A stretch of 64,000 bases of DNA from Vibrio xiamenensis. Its GTDB lineage: Bacteria > Pseudomonadota > Gammaproteobacteria > Enterobacterales > Vibrionaceae. Both the position numbers and the translations under genes were made by a program. The stretch's first letter is position 1, and each line of letters starts with the position of its first letter. The stretch lies in assembly GCF_900100015.1 (NCBI RefSeq), contig NZ_FNDD01000009.1, forward strand, positions 62,001 through 126,000, written 5' to 3'. Below, piece after piece: positions 36,169 through 45,483 of the stretch. Below the pieces are notes generated by a model, which searched no databases, had not been told where the DNA came from, and saw only the letters and a list, made by a program, of their open reading frames with translations.

Positions 36169-37248
36169 TTAAAGCTCGGCTTTGGCTTTCTCGGCATACG
36201 TCGGATTGACGAATACGCTGTAGTCAGGTTTGAGCGCGGAGATTTTCTTCTCTTTGAGCAAAAATTCTGAGGTGGCTTTGAGCGCTTTCACTGCGCCGCC
36301 TTTCTCACCACATCCTAGCCACTGGCAGGAAAGCTGAGTATCGACATCCAAAAACTCATACAAACTCATGGCCTCTACAACATCATCAGGCTGACTACCC
36401 GACAATTTCGCCACCGAAACGGCAATGGGATTGTTGGCATTAAAGGATTCTTTCGCTTGCTGATATTCACGATCCGCTTTCGCGATTTGGCTAAGTAACT
36501 GGGCGACAAATTCGCTGTTTTGACGGGCAAACTCAGTGTTGGCAATCAGACCATCAAAGGTGGGTTTGCCCCAACTGCTGAGCAGTTTCGACGAGAGCAA
36601 CACTTTGCCCGTCTGTTTGATTTTGCCAAGGGCAGGATCCCAAATGTAGGCACCATCAATATCACCGCGCTGCCAAGCTGCCATGATCGCATTCGGCTGC
36701 ATATTGATGAGTTTGACGTCTTTCTCGGTAAGGCCAAATTGCTCCAACGCGAATAGCATGTGAAAGTGGGTTGTTGAAACAAACGGTACGCCGATTTTCT
36801 TTCCTTTTAGGTCAGCCGGTGATGAGATGCCACTGTCGTTACGTACCACTAGAGCTTCGGCATCGGCGATATTTTCCATCACCCAAATCAACTGCATATC
36901 GACGCCATTGCTGGCGGCGCTGGCAATAGGACTCGACCCCGCCACGGTTAAGTCTACGGCCCCAGCCGCCATCGCGGTGATGGCTTTCGCACCTGAATCG
37001 AACTTACGCCATTTCACTGTATAGCCGGTATTTTTTTCCACCAGCTGTTTATCAATCACATACTTCATCGGGTTGTACATGCCTTGATAACCGATCGTCA
37101 CCTCTTTCGCAGCCCAACTGAGCGAAGACACGCCAAGTAGCGCTATCAAACTCAGCGACTTTAGCCAAAGATTCGATGGCGGCAGCGCTAACAATTTCAG
37201 GCTCCCCACGACTTTCCCTGCAATGGATTTTAAATTTGAAAATTTCAT
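36169..37248 (-). CDS. tauA: taurine-binding periplasmic protein TauA
   Basis: A 359-residue substrate-binding protein for taurine. Its signal region is long (about 45 residues, ending SWA), and [24 protein letters not shown] is the TauA start. GAGGA precedes ATG 37248; a GTG two codons upstream sits too close to that site. The motif [28 protein letters not shown] is typical for the family. First gene of the importer. Confidence 0.92.
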   Translation of the reverse strand: MKFSNLKSIAGKVVGSLKLLALPPSNLWLKSLSLIALLGVSSLSWAAKEVTIGYQGMYNPMKYVIDKQLVEKNTGYTVKWRKFDSGAKAITAMAAGAVDLTVAGSSPIASAASNGVDMQLIWVMENIADAEALVVRNDSGISSPADLKGKKIGVPFVSTTHFHMLFALEQFGLTEKDVKLINMQPNAIMAAWQRGDIDGAYIWDPALGKIKQTGKVLLSSKLLSSWGKPTFDGLIANTEFARQNSEFVAQLLSQIAKADREYQQAKESFNANNPIAVSVAKLSGSQPDDVVEAMSLYEFLDVDTQLSCQWLGCGEKGGAVKALKATSEFLLKEKKISALKPDYSVFVNPTYAEKAKAEL

Positions 37249-37343
37249 CGTCACATCCTCTTTGTGTTGATTTCCACTGTTACCTTAATGGCGCTGTGTT
37301 TTCGCAGGTAGAGCCAAAAACAACATTTATTGGTCCAGTTTTG

Positions 37344-37353
37344 CACTCTGGTT
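37344..37353 (-). promoter_or_regulatory. candidate TauR half-site upstream of tauA
   Basis: AACCAGAGTG on the minus strand, also found in the promoter gap between the aminotransferase and tauR genes. Next to it, TGGTCCAG (37331-37338) contains CTGGAC on the minus strand, the core of the known TauR motif CTGGACTTAA. Confidence 0.4.
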
Positions 37354-37435
37354 GTGCACATTTGTGCACTATTTAGGCGCTATTAGCGAATAACTCGCGC
37401 TCAGCTCGACTTGAACCGCTTTATTGAGTAGAACG

Positions 37436-37466
37436 AAAAACGCCCAAGTCAAAACCGACTTGGGCG
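37436..37466 (-). terminator. terminator of the aminotransferase gene
   Basis: CGCCCAAGTC and GACTTGGGCG form a perfect stem; on the minus strand a T run follows immediately. Confidence 0.82.
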
Positions 37467-37510
37467 CGCAAGTTAAACAAAAAACTTCAGAAATTGGCAC
37501 CAAGCAGCCC

Positions 37511-38878
37511 TTAATCGAGCGTACTTAACACCTCATCTAAAATAGCAATGATCTCATCTGCTTGGGCATAGCTCAGGGTCAATGGCGGACTAAAACATAG
37601 GGTGTTGTTAAGCTCGCCAAACGAGCGGTTGGTACGGCCAATCAACAGCCCTTTGGCCATACACTGGCTCGCAATCGCCATCGCGACGCTTTCGTCCACC
37701 GGCTGCTTGGTGGCTCTGTCACATACCAGTTCGAGCCCCAGAAATAGCCCTTCACCACGTACGTCGCCAATCACTGAGTGCTTATCGTAGAGACTATAAA
37801 AGCCCGCTTTGAGGTATTCGCCAACGGCAGCAGCGTTCTCAACCAAACCTTCTTGTTCGATAATCCGCATATTTTCCAGCGCGGCAGCAGGCCCTGCTGC
37901 GCAGCCACCAAACGTACTGATGTCGCGAAAGTAGCTAAATTTGTCTTGCGGGTCGGATTTAAACATCTCAAACACACGTTCGGTGGTGACGGTACACGAA
38001 ATCGCCGCGTACGCTGACGCCACACCTTTGGCGAGGGTGACAATATCAGGTTCAATGCCGTAATGTTGATAACCAAACCAACGCCCGGTGCGCCCAAGTC
38101 CACACACCACTTCATCAATGTGCAGCAAAATATCGTATTGGCGGCATAGGCGCTGAATTTCCTGAAGGTATCCTGCTGGCGGTGTGATAACGCCACCGCC
38201 GGCGGTAATCGGTTCAATCACTACGGCGCCGATGGTCTCAGGGCCTTCTTTGAGAATGACTTCTTCGAACAATTTCGCGGCACGTATGCCGTAATCGTCG
38301 ACCTCGCCAAACTGACTGCGATATTCACAGCAGTGAGGAAATTCAACAAATCCGGGGGTAAATGGCCCGTATTGATAACGACGCTGCTCTTGCCCTGTTG
38401 AACTTAAACAAGTGATGGTCGTGCCGTGATAATCCCGCTCGCGATACAAGATTTTATTTTTGTGACCGCCATATTTCTGCGCCGCGATCTGACGTACGAT
38501 CTTATAGGCTTTTTCGTTGGCTTCTGAACCAGAATTAGAAAAGTAGACACGGCTCATTCCGGGCATTTTTGCCAGCAGTTTTTCTGCAAACTCCCCCATC
38601 ACGGGCGTCCCTGCAGAACCGGCAAAATAATTAAGTTGACTTAATTGCTGATAAACAGCCTTAGCAATAGTTTCGCGGCCATAGCCGACATTGACACACC
38701 AAACGCCACCTGACGAAGCGTCTAGATAGCGCTTGCCATTGACATCCCAGACGTACTCTTTGTCACCCTTTACCATGATCATCGGATCTTGGCTGTCAAA
38801 TACCGAGTGTTGGCTAAGATGATGCCACACATGCTGTTTGTCTCGTGCCACGACTTGTTGTTTCGACTCTTGCTCCAT
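37511..38878 (-). CDS. tpa: taurine-pyruvate aminotransferase
   Basis: A 455-residue class III PLP aminotransferase. It moves the amino group of taurine to pyruvate, giving alanine and sulfoacetaldehyde. The protein follows Bilophila/Rhodobacter Tpa in HVWHHLSQHSVF, ASSGGVWCVNVGYGRETIA, YRERDYHGTTIT and YGPFTPGFVEFPHCCEYRS; PLP lysine in TLAKGVASAY. AAGGAGG precedes ATG 38878. It lies between tauABC and the MocR regulator, which supports taurine rather than another omega-amino acid; beta-alanine aminotransferase is the main alternative. Confidence 0.82.
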   Translation of the reverse strand: MEQESKQQVVARDKQHVWHHLSQHSVFDSQDPMIMVKGDKEYVWDVNGKRYLDASSGGVWCVNVGYGRETIAKAVYQQLSQLNYFAGSAGTPVMGEFAEKLLAKMPGMSRVYFSNSGSEANEKAYKIVRQIAAQKYGGHKNKILYRERDYHGTTITCLSSTGQEQRRYQYGPFTPGFVEFPHCCEYRSQFGEVDDYGIRAAKLFEEVILKEGPETIGAVVIEPITAGGGVITPPAGYLQEIQRLCRQYDILLHIDEVVCGLGRTGRWFGYQHYGIEPDIVTLAKGVASAYAAISCTVTTERVFEMFKSDPQDKFSYFRDISTFGGCAAGPAAALENMRIIEQEGLVENAAAVGEYLKAGFYSLYDKHSVIGDVRGEGLFLGLELVCDRATKQPVDESVAMAIASQCMAKGLLIGRTNRSFGELNNTLCFSPPLTLSYAQADEIIAILDEVLSTLD

Positions 38879-38935
38879 AACCGGCCTCCTTGGTTGCATG
38901 TGTTTACCATAATCAAGCCACTCGTCTGCGATTAG

Positions 38936-38945
38936 AACCAGAGTG
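38936..38945 (+). promoter_or_regulatory. candidate TauR half-site in the tpa-tauR gap
   Basis: AACCAGAGTG, identical to the ten bases upstream of tauA. The divergent promoters of tpa and tauR lie in this 205-base gap. Confidence 0.4.
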
Positions 38946-39083
38946 AATTATTTATGGTGACAGCCGCGACAGACAAACAGCGAGTGAATACCAATGGCGA
39001 GAACACATTGATTGGCATGGGAAATGCTTATAGTTAATCAACAAATCATTAACAATTGAACCCATCGTGACAGGTAGAGATGA

Positions 39084-40574
39084 ATGAGAAATGAGCGACT
39101 GATCCACATTCAATTTTCACCAGAACGCAGCCTGCAAGAACAAATTAAAGAACATGTGCTGGAGAACATAAAGCAGGGTGTGTATGGCGATAAAGCGTTG
39201 CCATCGTGCCGAAAAATGGCAAGTATGCTGCGAGTATCACGCAATACTGTGGTGCTGGTGTATGAAAAATTAGTCGACGAAGGATTTCTCTATTCTCATC
39301 AGCGCAGTGGCTATTTTGCTAACCATGCAGAACAAAGTGATGACCTACTGCAGAGCGCCAAGACATCCACGCTTGACCCCACCAACGCCGCAGGCGCACA
39401 AGCGCAATTTTGGGCGCAACGATTGGATAATCAGCTCAATCAACACCGTAATATTCAAAAGCCCGCCAACTGGAATCACTACCCTTACCCGTTTATTTAT
39501 GGTCAGCCCGATCACTCGCTGTTTCCGCTTACTCAATGGCGCGAATGTGGCAGATTGGCACAGCGCAGCACTGTGATTCATGACTGGATTTCAGACTCAA
39601 TTGACGCAGACGATCCACAGCTGATAAAACAGTTGCAGGCCAATGTATTGCCCAAGCGAGGCATCAGTGCCCAGACCGATGAAATTCTTATCACCATCGG
39701 CACTCAAAATTCTCTGTATTTACTGGCGAATCTGTTGGTGTCGGCAGAGACCACGATAGGGATTGAAGAGCCTGGCTATCCGGATGTGCGCAATATCTTT
39801 GCACATCATCAAGCCCGTATTAGCCCGCTTCCTCTTGATGTACAGGGCATTGCGCTTAGCAAGCAACTGGCGCAGTGCGACTATGTCTACACCACTCCCA
39901 GCCATCAAGTCCCGACCAACATCACCATGTCGCTGCCTCGCCGCGAAGCTCTGCTAAAGGCAGCAGAACAGCACGATTTTGTGATCATTGAAGACGATTA
40001 TGAAAGCGAGGTGAATGTAGTGTCTCTGCCCTCACCCTCGCTCAAAAGCTTAGATACACAAGGGCGAGTGATCTACGTGGGCAGTTTATCGAAATCCTTA
40101 TCTCCTGGGCTAAGGCTTGGTTATATGGTGGCGGACAAACATTTGATCGCCGCGGCGCGCAAACTTAGACGCTTGATGTATCGCCACCCACCGACCAATA
40201 ATCAACGTACCAGCGCACTGTTTATCTCACTGGGCTATTACGATAGCTACTTACGTAAACTGCGCGCCAGTTACATTGAAAAATGGACCGAAATGCGCCA
40301 AGCGATCGACCGGTTTATGCCGCAAACCGTAACCCATCAAACCGTTGGAGGCAGTTCATTCTGGCTCAAATTACCAAGCTCAATTAGCGCCCAAACGTTT
40401 GCTGAGGAAGCAGAAAAAATTGGCGTTTTGGTTGAGCCCGGTGATGTGCACTTTTACCACCAAAGCCCAGACAGCCAACATTATGTGCGCTTAGCTTATT
40501 CCGCCATTAGCCGCGAAAAAATTGCTCCCGGCATCGAAAAATTGGCCATGCTGCTCAATACGTTGAGCGCTTAG
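39084..40574 (+). CDS. tauR: MocR/GntR family regulator, TauR-like
   Basis: A 496-residue fusion of an N-terminal winged-helix GntR domain (QIKEHVLENIKQGVYGDKALPSCRKMASMLRVSRNTVV) and a PLP-binding aminotransferase-fold domain. PLP lysine in YVGSLSKSLSPGLRLGYMV; Asp in IIEDDYESE. MocR proteins sense PLP-linked amines. Its place divergent from taurine aminotransferase, with a shared element at tauA, fits TauR, the activator of taurine genes in Rhodobacter. AGGTAGAGA precedes the ATG. Confidence 0.85.
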   Translation: MRNERLIHIQFSPERSLQEQIKEHVLENIKQGVYGDKALPSCRKMASMLRVSRNTVVLVYEKLVDEGFLYSHQRSGYFANHAEQSDDLLQSAKTSTLDPTNAAGAQAQFWAQRLDNQLNQHRNIQKPANWNHYPYPFIYGQPDHSLFPLTQWRECGRLAQRSTVIHDWISDSIDADDPQLIKQLQANVLPKRGISAQTDEILITIGTQNSLYLLANLLVSAETTIGIEEPGYPDVRNIFAHHQARISPLPLDVQGIALSKQLAQCDYVYTTPSHQVPTNITMSLPRREALLKAAEQHDFVIIEDDYESEVNVVSLPSPSLKSLDTQGRVIYVGSLSKSLSPGLRLGYMVADKHLIAAARKLRRLMYRHPPTNNQRTSALFISLGYYDSYLRKLRASYIEKWTEMRQAIDRFMPQTVTHQTVGGSSFWLKLPSSISAQTFAEEAEKIGVLVEPGDVHFYHQSPDSQHYVRLAYSAISREKIAPGIEKLAMLLNTLSA

Positions 40575-40627
40575 TCAGCACTGAGTTTGCCGTTTCCCAT
40601 CGTCCTCTGAGCAAAGCTCTTCGGCAG

Positions 40628-41389
40628 TTAGTCTTGCTTACGCACCACTTTAAAGTTATCCCAAGCTTGGCGAGTGGGCATCACTTCAAGGCTATTAATG
40701 TTGACGTGCGACGGCAGATGAGAGATCCAGTAAATGATCTCTGCGATATCTTCCGATTGCAGCGCTTCTGCGCCTTGATAAATTTGCTGATATTTATCTT
40801 TATCACCGTCAAAGCGCACCAAACTAAACTCGCTTTCGGCCATCCCCGGTTCAAGGCTGGTGATTCGCACGCCAGTACCGGCAAAATCGCAACGTAAGTT
40901 TCGTGAAAACTGCGCCACAAATGCTTTGCTTGCGCCATACACATGCGCTCCCGGATACGCCCAATTTGATGCCACACTGGCCAAATTAATGATGGTCGCA
41001 CTTGGCTGAGCGACTAAAATCGGTAGCAGCGCATGGGTTACATTAACCAGCCCAGTGACGTTAGTATCAATCATGGTGTGCCAATCTTGCAGCTTAGCCT
41101 CCAGCGCTGGCGACGCGCCTAGCGCAAGACCAGCATTGTTGACCAACACTTGGACATCGCGAAACGCTTCGGGAATCGCTTTCACAAAGGCTTGAACCGC
41201 ATCGGCATCGCGTACATCAAGCGGATAAACAAACACCTCGCACTGATCTTTTAACTCAGCCGCAATATCATCAAGACGCTCTTGACGGCGACCAGTTAAA
41301 ATCAGTGGATAGCCGTTCTGAGCGTATTTACGCGCCGTTGCTAAGCCAAAACCCGATGTTGCGCCTGTAATCAATACACTTCCTGTCAT
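40628..41389 (-). CDS. SDR oxidoreductase, YdfG/sulfoacetaldehyde reductase-like
   Basis: A 253-residue short-chain dehydrogenase. NAD(P) motif GATSGFG (residues 8-14), NNAG at about 85-88, and the catalytic Ser-Tyr-Lys: SVASNWAYPGAHVYGASKAF. The arginines in LTGRRQERL suggest NADPH use. E. coli YdfG (malonic semialdehyde/3-hydroxy acid dehydrogenase) is a close relative; so is IsfD, which reduces sulfoacetaldehyde to isethionate in taurine-using bacteria. Its location directly after tauR makes IsfD-like activity a real possibility, which is inference from context. Confidence 0.85.
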   Translation of the reverse strand: MTGSVLITGATSGFGLATARKYAQNGYPLILTGRRQERLDDIAAELKDQCEVFVYPLDVRDADAVQAFVKAIPEAFRDVQVLVNNAGLALGASPALEAKLQDWHTMIDTNVTGLVNVTHALLPILVAQPSATIINLASVASNWAYPGAHVYGASKAFVAQFSRNLRCDFAGTGVRITSLEPGMAESEFSLVRFDGDKDKYQQIYQGAEALQSEDIAEIIYWISHLPSHVNINSLEVMPTRQAWDNFKVVRKQD

Positions 41390-41596
41390 CTCAATGCCTC
41401 ATTCAATCAATTGGGATTTATTCCCCACTATAGAGAAATCAACTCGATACAACTAGGACCAAAAGGCGGCGTTTATTGGCACAAACTTTTTAGTATAAAG
41501 AACACCGGTTTCGCACGATATGAATTGAGGGTGATATAAATTGAGGATGATACGGTTGTTAACGGATGAATGTGGTTGGAACTGGTAGCCAGCACT

Positions 41597-42457
41597 CTAA
41601 CGGCTCACTGCATCGGGATCACTGGCCAAATTCAGCGCCTTGAGCGGCTGATGAAAAGCGGTGAGTTGCGCGCCAAGCTGGGTTTTACTTAAAGGGGTAG
41701 AAAAGGCGTTAAGCGCTTTATCGAGTTTGGCCACGTGGCGCTTTGCAAAGCGTAAAGCACCGTGCTGCGCAGTCAGCACTTGCATTGCTGCCAGCGTCTG
41801 TTTGGCGTCGTCAAGCAGTCGGCTCGCCAATGGTTGGTCTAAGCGTTCGACCGTGCCGTGTAGCACGCCTTCCAGATACACGCGATACAGCGTAAGTTGT
41901 TCGGTGAGTAAGAACAGCGTCGCTTGCGCGCCTTGATAAGGACTGGCGACACTCAGGTGATCACCAATGTTATTCGACAACTTGATTTCCAATCCTTGGC
42001 TTGCCAAGGTGTCTTTAAAATAGGTCAACATCCCTTGGCTAGGAATCGCATCTTGAACGGCAAAAATACGTTTTAGGTGATAGTCACTGGAGAGTAATTG
42101 AACATGCAGCGGCGCACGGCTGTCCGAATTCACCCGCGGATCTTGTTTCAGTAACTTAGCGGCAAAATAAAAGTTTTCCACGCTGGTGGTCGAGTTGTCT
42201 TCCAATAACCAACTGGGTAGAGCGTCAGCTGGCAAGGCGTTGTGCGCCACGCATTCCGCAAAATAATCGGCCATCGCTTGCGCTTCAGAGCGGTGCTGAC
42301 CGTCGGTAAGTCCACCACAAAACATCACCAAAGGCGCCGTTCCGACGCCGTGGGATAACGTTTCGATAAGCTTATCGACCCGCAGCCGCCCTTCTGGCGT
42401 CAATTGATTATCAATCAGACGCTTGCCTAAAACCATGATTAAGCTGTTTATTGCCAC
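41597..42457 (-). CDS. YdcF/DUF218 family protein
   Basis: A 286-residue soluble protein of the DUF218/YdcF group. It begins SLIMVLGKRLIDNQLTPEGRLRVDKLI, then PLVMFCGG, EDNSTTSVENFYFA and LLSSDYHLKRI, the family's nucleotide-like fold strands. Translation probably begins at GTG 42457, because the first strand needs residues before MVLG; the next ATG would cut it. E. coli YdcF binds S-adenosylmethionine, but the biological role is unknown. Confidence 0.8.
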   Translation of the reverse strand: MAINSLIMVLGKRLIDNQLTPEGRLRVDKLIETLSHGVGTAPLVMFCGGLTDGQHRSEAQAMADYFAECVAHNALPADALPSWLLEDNSTTSVENFYFAAKLLKQDPRVNSDSRAPLHVQLLSSDYHLKRIFAVQDAIPSQGMLTYFKDTLASQGLEIKLSNNIGDHLSVASPYQGAQATLFLLTEQLTLYRVYLEGVLHGTVERLDQPLASRLLDDAKQTLAAMQVLTAQHGALRFAKRHVAKLDKALNAFSTPLSKTQLGAQLTAFHQPLKALNLASDPDAVSR

Positions 42458-42648
42458 CTAAGCACATCTCACTATTTATTCACACCAACGAGTGGTAGGA
42501 CTGTACAACACTATTCTAAATGTATACTCTGCGCCAGCAGAAGCTACTGACTTGTCATTCAATTTTAGACAAGTCAACATTACACTATAGTTAACCGAAA
42601 AGAACACCACAAAAAGAGCCTGATCATTGGCCATGTGAGGAAGTTGTT

Positions 42649-44019
42649 ATGTTGTCAATTTTTGACATTTTTAAAATTGGGGTCGGCCCTTCTAGCTCTC
42701 ATACAAACGGTCCGATGATTGCCGGCTATCAATTTACCCAAAAACTTGGGAATACCCTTCCACAAGTGGCTCGTGTACAAGTGGATCTTTACGGTTCTCT
42801 GTCGCTGACTGGCCGTGGCCACCACACTGACCGCGCGGTCATTTTGGGCTTACTCGGTAATCGCCCAGACACGATTAAAATGAGCAGTGCCAAAAGTGCT
42901 CTGGCTCATACCATGGAACAAGGTGAGCTAAGCCTTGCAGGCGAGCACCAAATCGCTTTTAACTACCAAACCGACATCTGTTTCCATAATGATAATTTGC
43001 CGCTGCACGAAAATGGCATGACCATCAGTGCGTTTGACCAACACGGCCATCAATTCGACTTTGAAACCTATTACTCAATCGGTGGCGGCTTTATCGCAAC
43101 TGCAGATGAACTGGAAAATGGCGTCAGTGAAGAGACCACACCTGTGCCGTATCCGTTTAAATCCGCGGATGAAATGCTTGCGCTGGCCGAGAAAAACGGC
43201 TTAAGCCTTGGCGGCATGATCTTGCAAAACGAGCAAGCGTTTCGCGAACTTGACGATATAGACGAACGCGCCGAGCAGATTTGGAAAGTGATGTCATTGT
43301 GCATGCAGCGCGGTTTCGATACCGAAGGCATTCTTGAAGGCGGCTTACAAGTGACTCGCCGTGCGCCAAACTTACTCAAAAAGCTTGAAGCGAACGCAGC
43401 GATTGAAAATGATCCAATGGAAATTATGGATTGGATTAACCTGTTTGCCTTTGCGGTTAGTGAAGAAAATGCCGCCGGCGGTCAAGTGGTTACCTCACCA
43501 ACTAACGGCGCTGCAGGCGTTATTCCTGCGGTATTGATGTATTACCATAAGTTCATTCGTCCGCTCGACACCAAACAGCTCAAAGACTTTTTAAGTGTGT
43601 CTGGCGCGATTGGTATTCTCTACAAAACTAACGCCTCGATCTCTGGTGCCGAAGTGGGTTGTCAGGGCGAAGTCGGTGTTTCATCGTCGATGGCAGCGGC
43701 AGGGCTTACCGCACTTCGTGGTGGTAGTAATGAACAAATCTGCATTGCGGCGGAAATCGCCATGGAACACTCTTTGGGCATGACCTGTGACCCGATTGGC
43801 GGCTTAGTTCAAGTGCCTTGTATTGAACGTAACGCTATGGGGGCAATGAAAGCGATCAACGCCTCACGTATGGCCCTCAAACGCAATAGTAAGTGCTTAA
43901 TCTCGCTCGATAAAGTCATTGAGACCATGTACCAAACCGGTAAGGACATGAACAAGAAATATCGCGAAACCTCACTCGGTGGTTTGGCAATGATTCATTT
44001 GGCGCCGCCATGTGAATAA
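42649..44019 (+). CDS. sdaA: L-serine ammonia-lyase (iron-sulfur type)
   Basis: A 456-residue iron-sulfur enzyme that deaminates L-serine to pyruvate and ammonia. Visible signatures: IFDIFKIGVGPSSSHTNGPM at the start, EENAAGGQVVTSPTNGAAGVIPA in the catalytic half, and cluster cysteines near GCQGEVGVSSSM and TCDPIGGLVQVPCIERNAMG. Single-chain SdaA layout (beta then alpha part) and normal length. A good hairpin follows the stop. Confidence 0.96.
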   Translation: MLSIFDIFKIGVGPSSSHTNGPMIAGYQFTQKLGNTLPQVARVQVDLYGSLSLTGRGHHTDRAVILGLLGNRPDTIKMSSAKSALAHTMEQGELSLAGEHQIAFNYQTDICFHNDNLPLHENGMTISAFDQHGHQFDFETYYSIGGGFIATADELENGVSEETTPVPYPFKSADEMLALAEKNGLSLGGMILQNEQAFRELDDIDERAEQIWKVMSLCMQRGFDTEGILEGGLQVTRRAPNLLKKLEANAAIENDPMEIMDWINLFAFAVSEENAAGGQVVTSPTNGAAGVIPAVLMYYHKFIRPLDTKQLKDFLSVSGAIGILYKTNASISGAEVGCQGEVGVSSSMAAAGLTALRGGSNEQICIAAEIAMEHSLGMTCDPIGGLVQVPCIERNAMGAMKAINASRMALKRNSKCLISLDKVIETMYQTGKDMNKKYRETSLGGLAMIHLAPPCE

Positions 44020-44030
44020 GCCCTATCGCT

Positions 44031-44055
44031 ATCAGGCCGCTAAACGCGGCCTGAT
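44031..44055. terminator. hairpin after sdaA
   Basis: ATCAGGCCGC and GCGGCCTGAT form a perfect 10-base stem with a five-base loop. It lacks a T run, so it may be only partial. Confidence 0.5.
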
Positions 44056-44094
44056 TCATGACTATCGCAGGAAAATCCAGCGATGAAAGCCGCT

Positions 44095-44634
44095 TTACAG
44101 CACGCCTTTTAATTTCGCCATACCAAAAGCGGCAATGGTCAAAGAGTCTTTGATTTCCCCTTCAAGCAACATTCGTTCGAACTCTGCGAGCGGAAACGCA
44201 CGCGTGATTAAGTCTTCCTCTTCGCTATCGAGATCGTTACCCACATGCGTCAGATCGCTTGCAAAAAACATATGACAGGTTTGATTGAGAAAGCCGTAAG
44301 CTAAGAACTGTGGCCCAAGATAGGTCATACATGCAGCCGCAAGGCCAGTCTCTTCACGTAACTCCCCTTTGGCCAATTCAATCGGATCAGCGTTTGGCGC
44401 AGATTCCCACGCACCTTGAGGAATTTCCCAGCAACGCTGTTTTACCGGGTAACGATATTGTTCGACAAGGTGGATCATGCCGTTATCGACAGCAATAATC
44501 CCAACGCAATCGGGCTTTTCTACCACACCATAAATGCCTTTCGCGCCGCTCGCTCGTTCGATGTCATCTTCACGGACCGTCATCCATTTATTTTGATACA
44601 CCACTTTGCTATCTAAGCATTTAATATCCGTCAT
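44095..44634 (-). CDS. Nudix hydrolase, ADP-ribose pyrophosphatase-like
   Basis: A 179-residue Nudix enzyme, expected to hydrolyse a nucleoside diphosphate linked to another moiety. Nudix box: GAWESAPNADPIELAKGELREETG, with the usual first Arg of REUXEEXG replaced by Gly (GELREETG). Upstream, VEQYRYPVKQRCWEIPQGA is typical of ADP-ribose or ADP-sugar hydrolases. Glu residues for metal binding are kept. Substrate uncertain. Confidence 0.85.
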   Translation of the reverse strand: MTDIKCLDSKVVYQNKWMTVREDDIERASGAKGIYGVVEKPDCVGIIAVDNGMIHLVEQYRYPVKQRCWEIPQGAWESAPNADPIELAKGELREETGLAAACMTYLGPQFLAYGFLNQTCHMFFASDLTHVGNDLDSEEEDLITRAFPLAEFERMLLEGEIKDSLTIAAFGMAKLKGVL

Positions 44635-44722
44635 TTTCCCAACTCAGTTGCTAACACATTGAATTATCATAACGACTAAGCCACTTGGTGTTAAGAAAGC
44701 AGTGTGTCAGATTTAATAAAAT

Positions 44723-45322
44723 TCACTTAAGCAACGTGATGACATAACCAATAAAGCGATACATTTGCTCATTACCATGTGGGGAAAGCGTCCAGCAATA
44801 GAGGGTGAAGTTGGCGAGCGCTGTAAACCAAAGTAGTACCTTGAACAGATCATCATGGTAGCGGTAATAAAGAAACCCTTGCGCCAATAGCGCGCCCGGC
44901 CAACCGCCAATTAAAGATAGAAAATAGAGGGAGAACAGAGGAATACGCCAACCACCATGCTGCTCGGCACTTTTATCAAAAGCGTAGATCGCATAAGTGA
45001 TTGCGCTGACAAGAAAATAAAATACTGTGGCAATGAGCGAATATTCGAACAGATACACGCTGGCACACAGGACGCTAGCAAACCAGACCGCGATCGCGGA
45101 GGAAAAATTAAATGGCGTTGGCGTTTCGACATCGGTGGCTCGAATTGAGCCATACACATCCTTGGTAACGTGAAAACGTACGTATTCATCAACTTTCGGT
45201 GAATGCCCTTTACGCGACACATCGGCAAGTTGAAAAAAAATTCGTTTGGGCTGGCCGCTAACAGTAATAAAACCTTGGCCTTTTTCAGCATCCCATTCGC
45301 TGATTGTTCCTATCATATCCAT
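44723..45322 (-). CDS. cold-shock domain fused to DUF1294 membrane domain
   Basis: A 199-residue two-domain protein. Residues 1-65 form a cold-shock-like nucleic-acid-binding domain (GTISEWDAEKGQGFITVSG, the usual aromatic motifs are FFQLADV rather than KDVFVHFSAI). Residues about 72-195 are a DUF1294 membrane domain with four to five helices: AIYAFDKSAEQHGGWRIP and IGGWPGALLAQGFLYYRYH. This fusion is widespread in gammaproteobacteria; function unknown. Start 45322 has AAGG upstream. Confidence 0.88.
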   Translation of the reverse strand: MDMIGTISEWDAEKGQGFITVSGQPKRIFFQLADVSRKGHSPKVDEYVRFHVTKDVYGSIRATDVETPTPFNFSSAIAVWFASVLCASVYLFEYSLIATVFYFLVSAITYAIYAFDKSAEQHGGWRIPLFSLYFLSLIGGWPGALLAQGFLYYRYHDDLFKVLLWFTALANFTLYCWTLSPHGNEQMYRFIGYVITLLK

Positions 45323-45384
45323 GACCGAACCTTAGATTGACCACCTACATTTGCCACACAACGCGAGTACATCCCTGTGTACAC

Positions 45385-45442
45385 GCCTACGCTAATCGGT
45401 GTAAGCGTAGGCAGACAAAACGCAACAGCGTGCTACACCGAT
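45385..45442. repeat. pair of mutually exclusive inverted repeats
   Basis: GCCTACGCT (45385-45393) pairs with AGCGTAGGC (45404-45412). The loop of this hairpin contains ATCGGTGTA (45395-45403), which itself pairs with TACACCGAT (45434-45442). Only one stem can form at a time. It lies between the protease and the cold-shock/DUF1294 gene. Confidence 0.7.
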
Positions 45443-45483
45443 CACAGTTATAGCACGATAGTTTATAAAATAGAGTGTAGTCG

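Noticed and set aside
37511..38878. The aminotransferase as beta-alanine or 4-aminobutyrate aminotransferase.
   Set aside because: Its N-terminal and substrate-region text follows taurine-pyruvate aminotransferases and it lies between tauABC and a TauR-like gene. The alternative is kept as a minor possibility in the entry.
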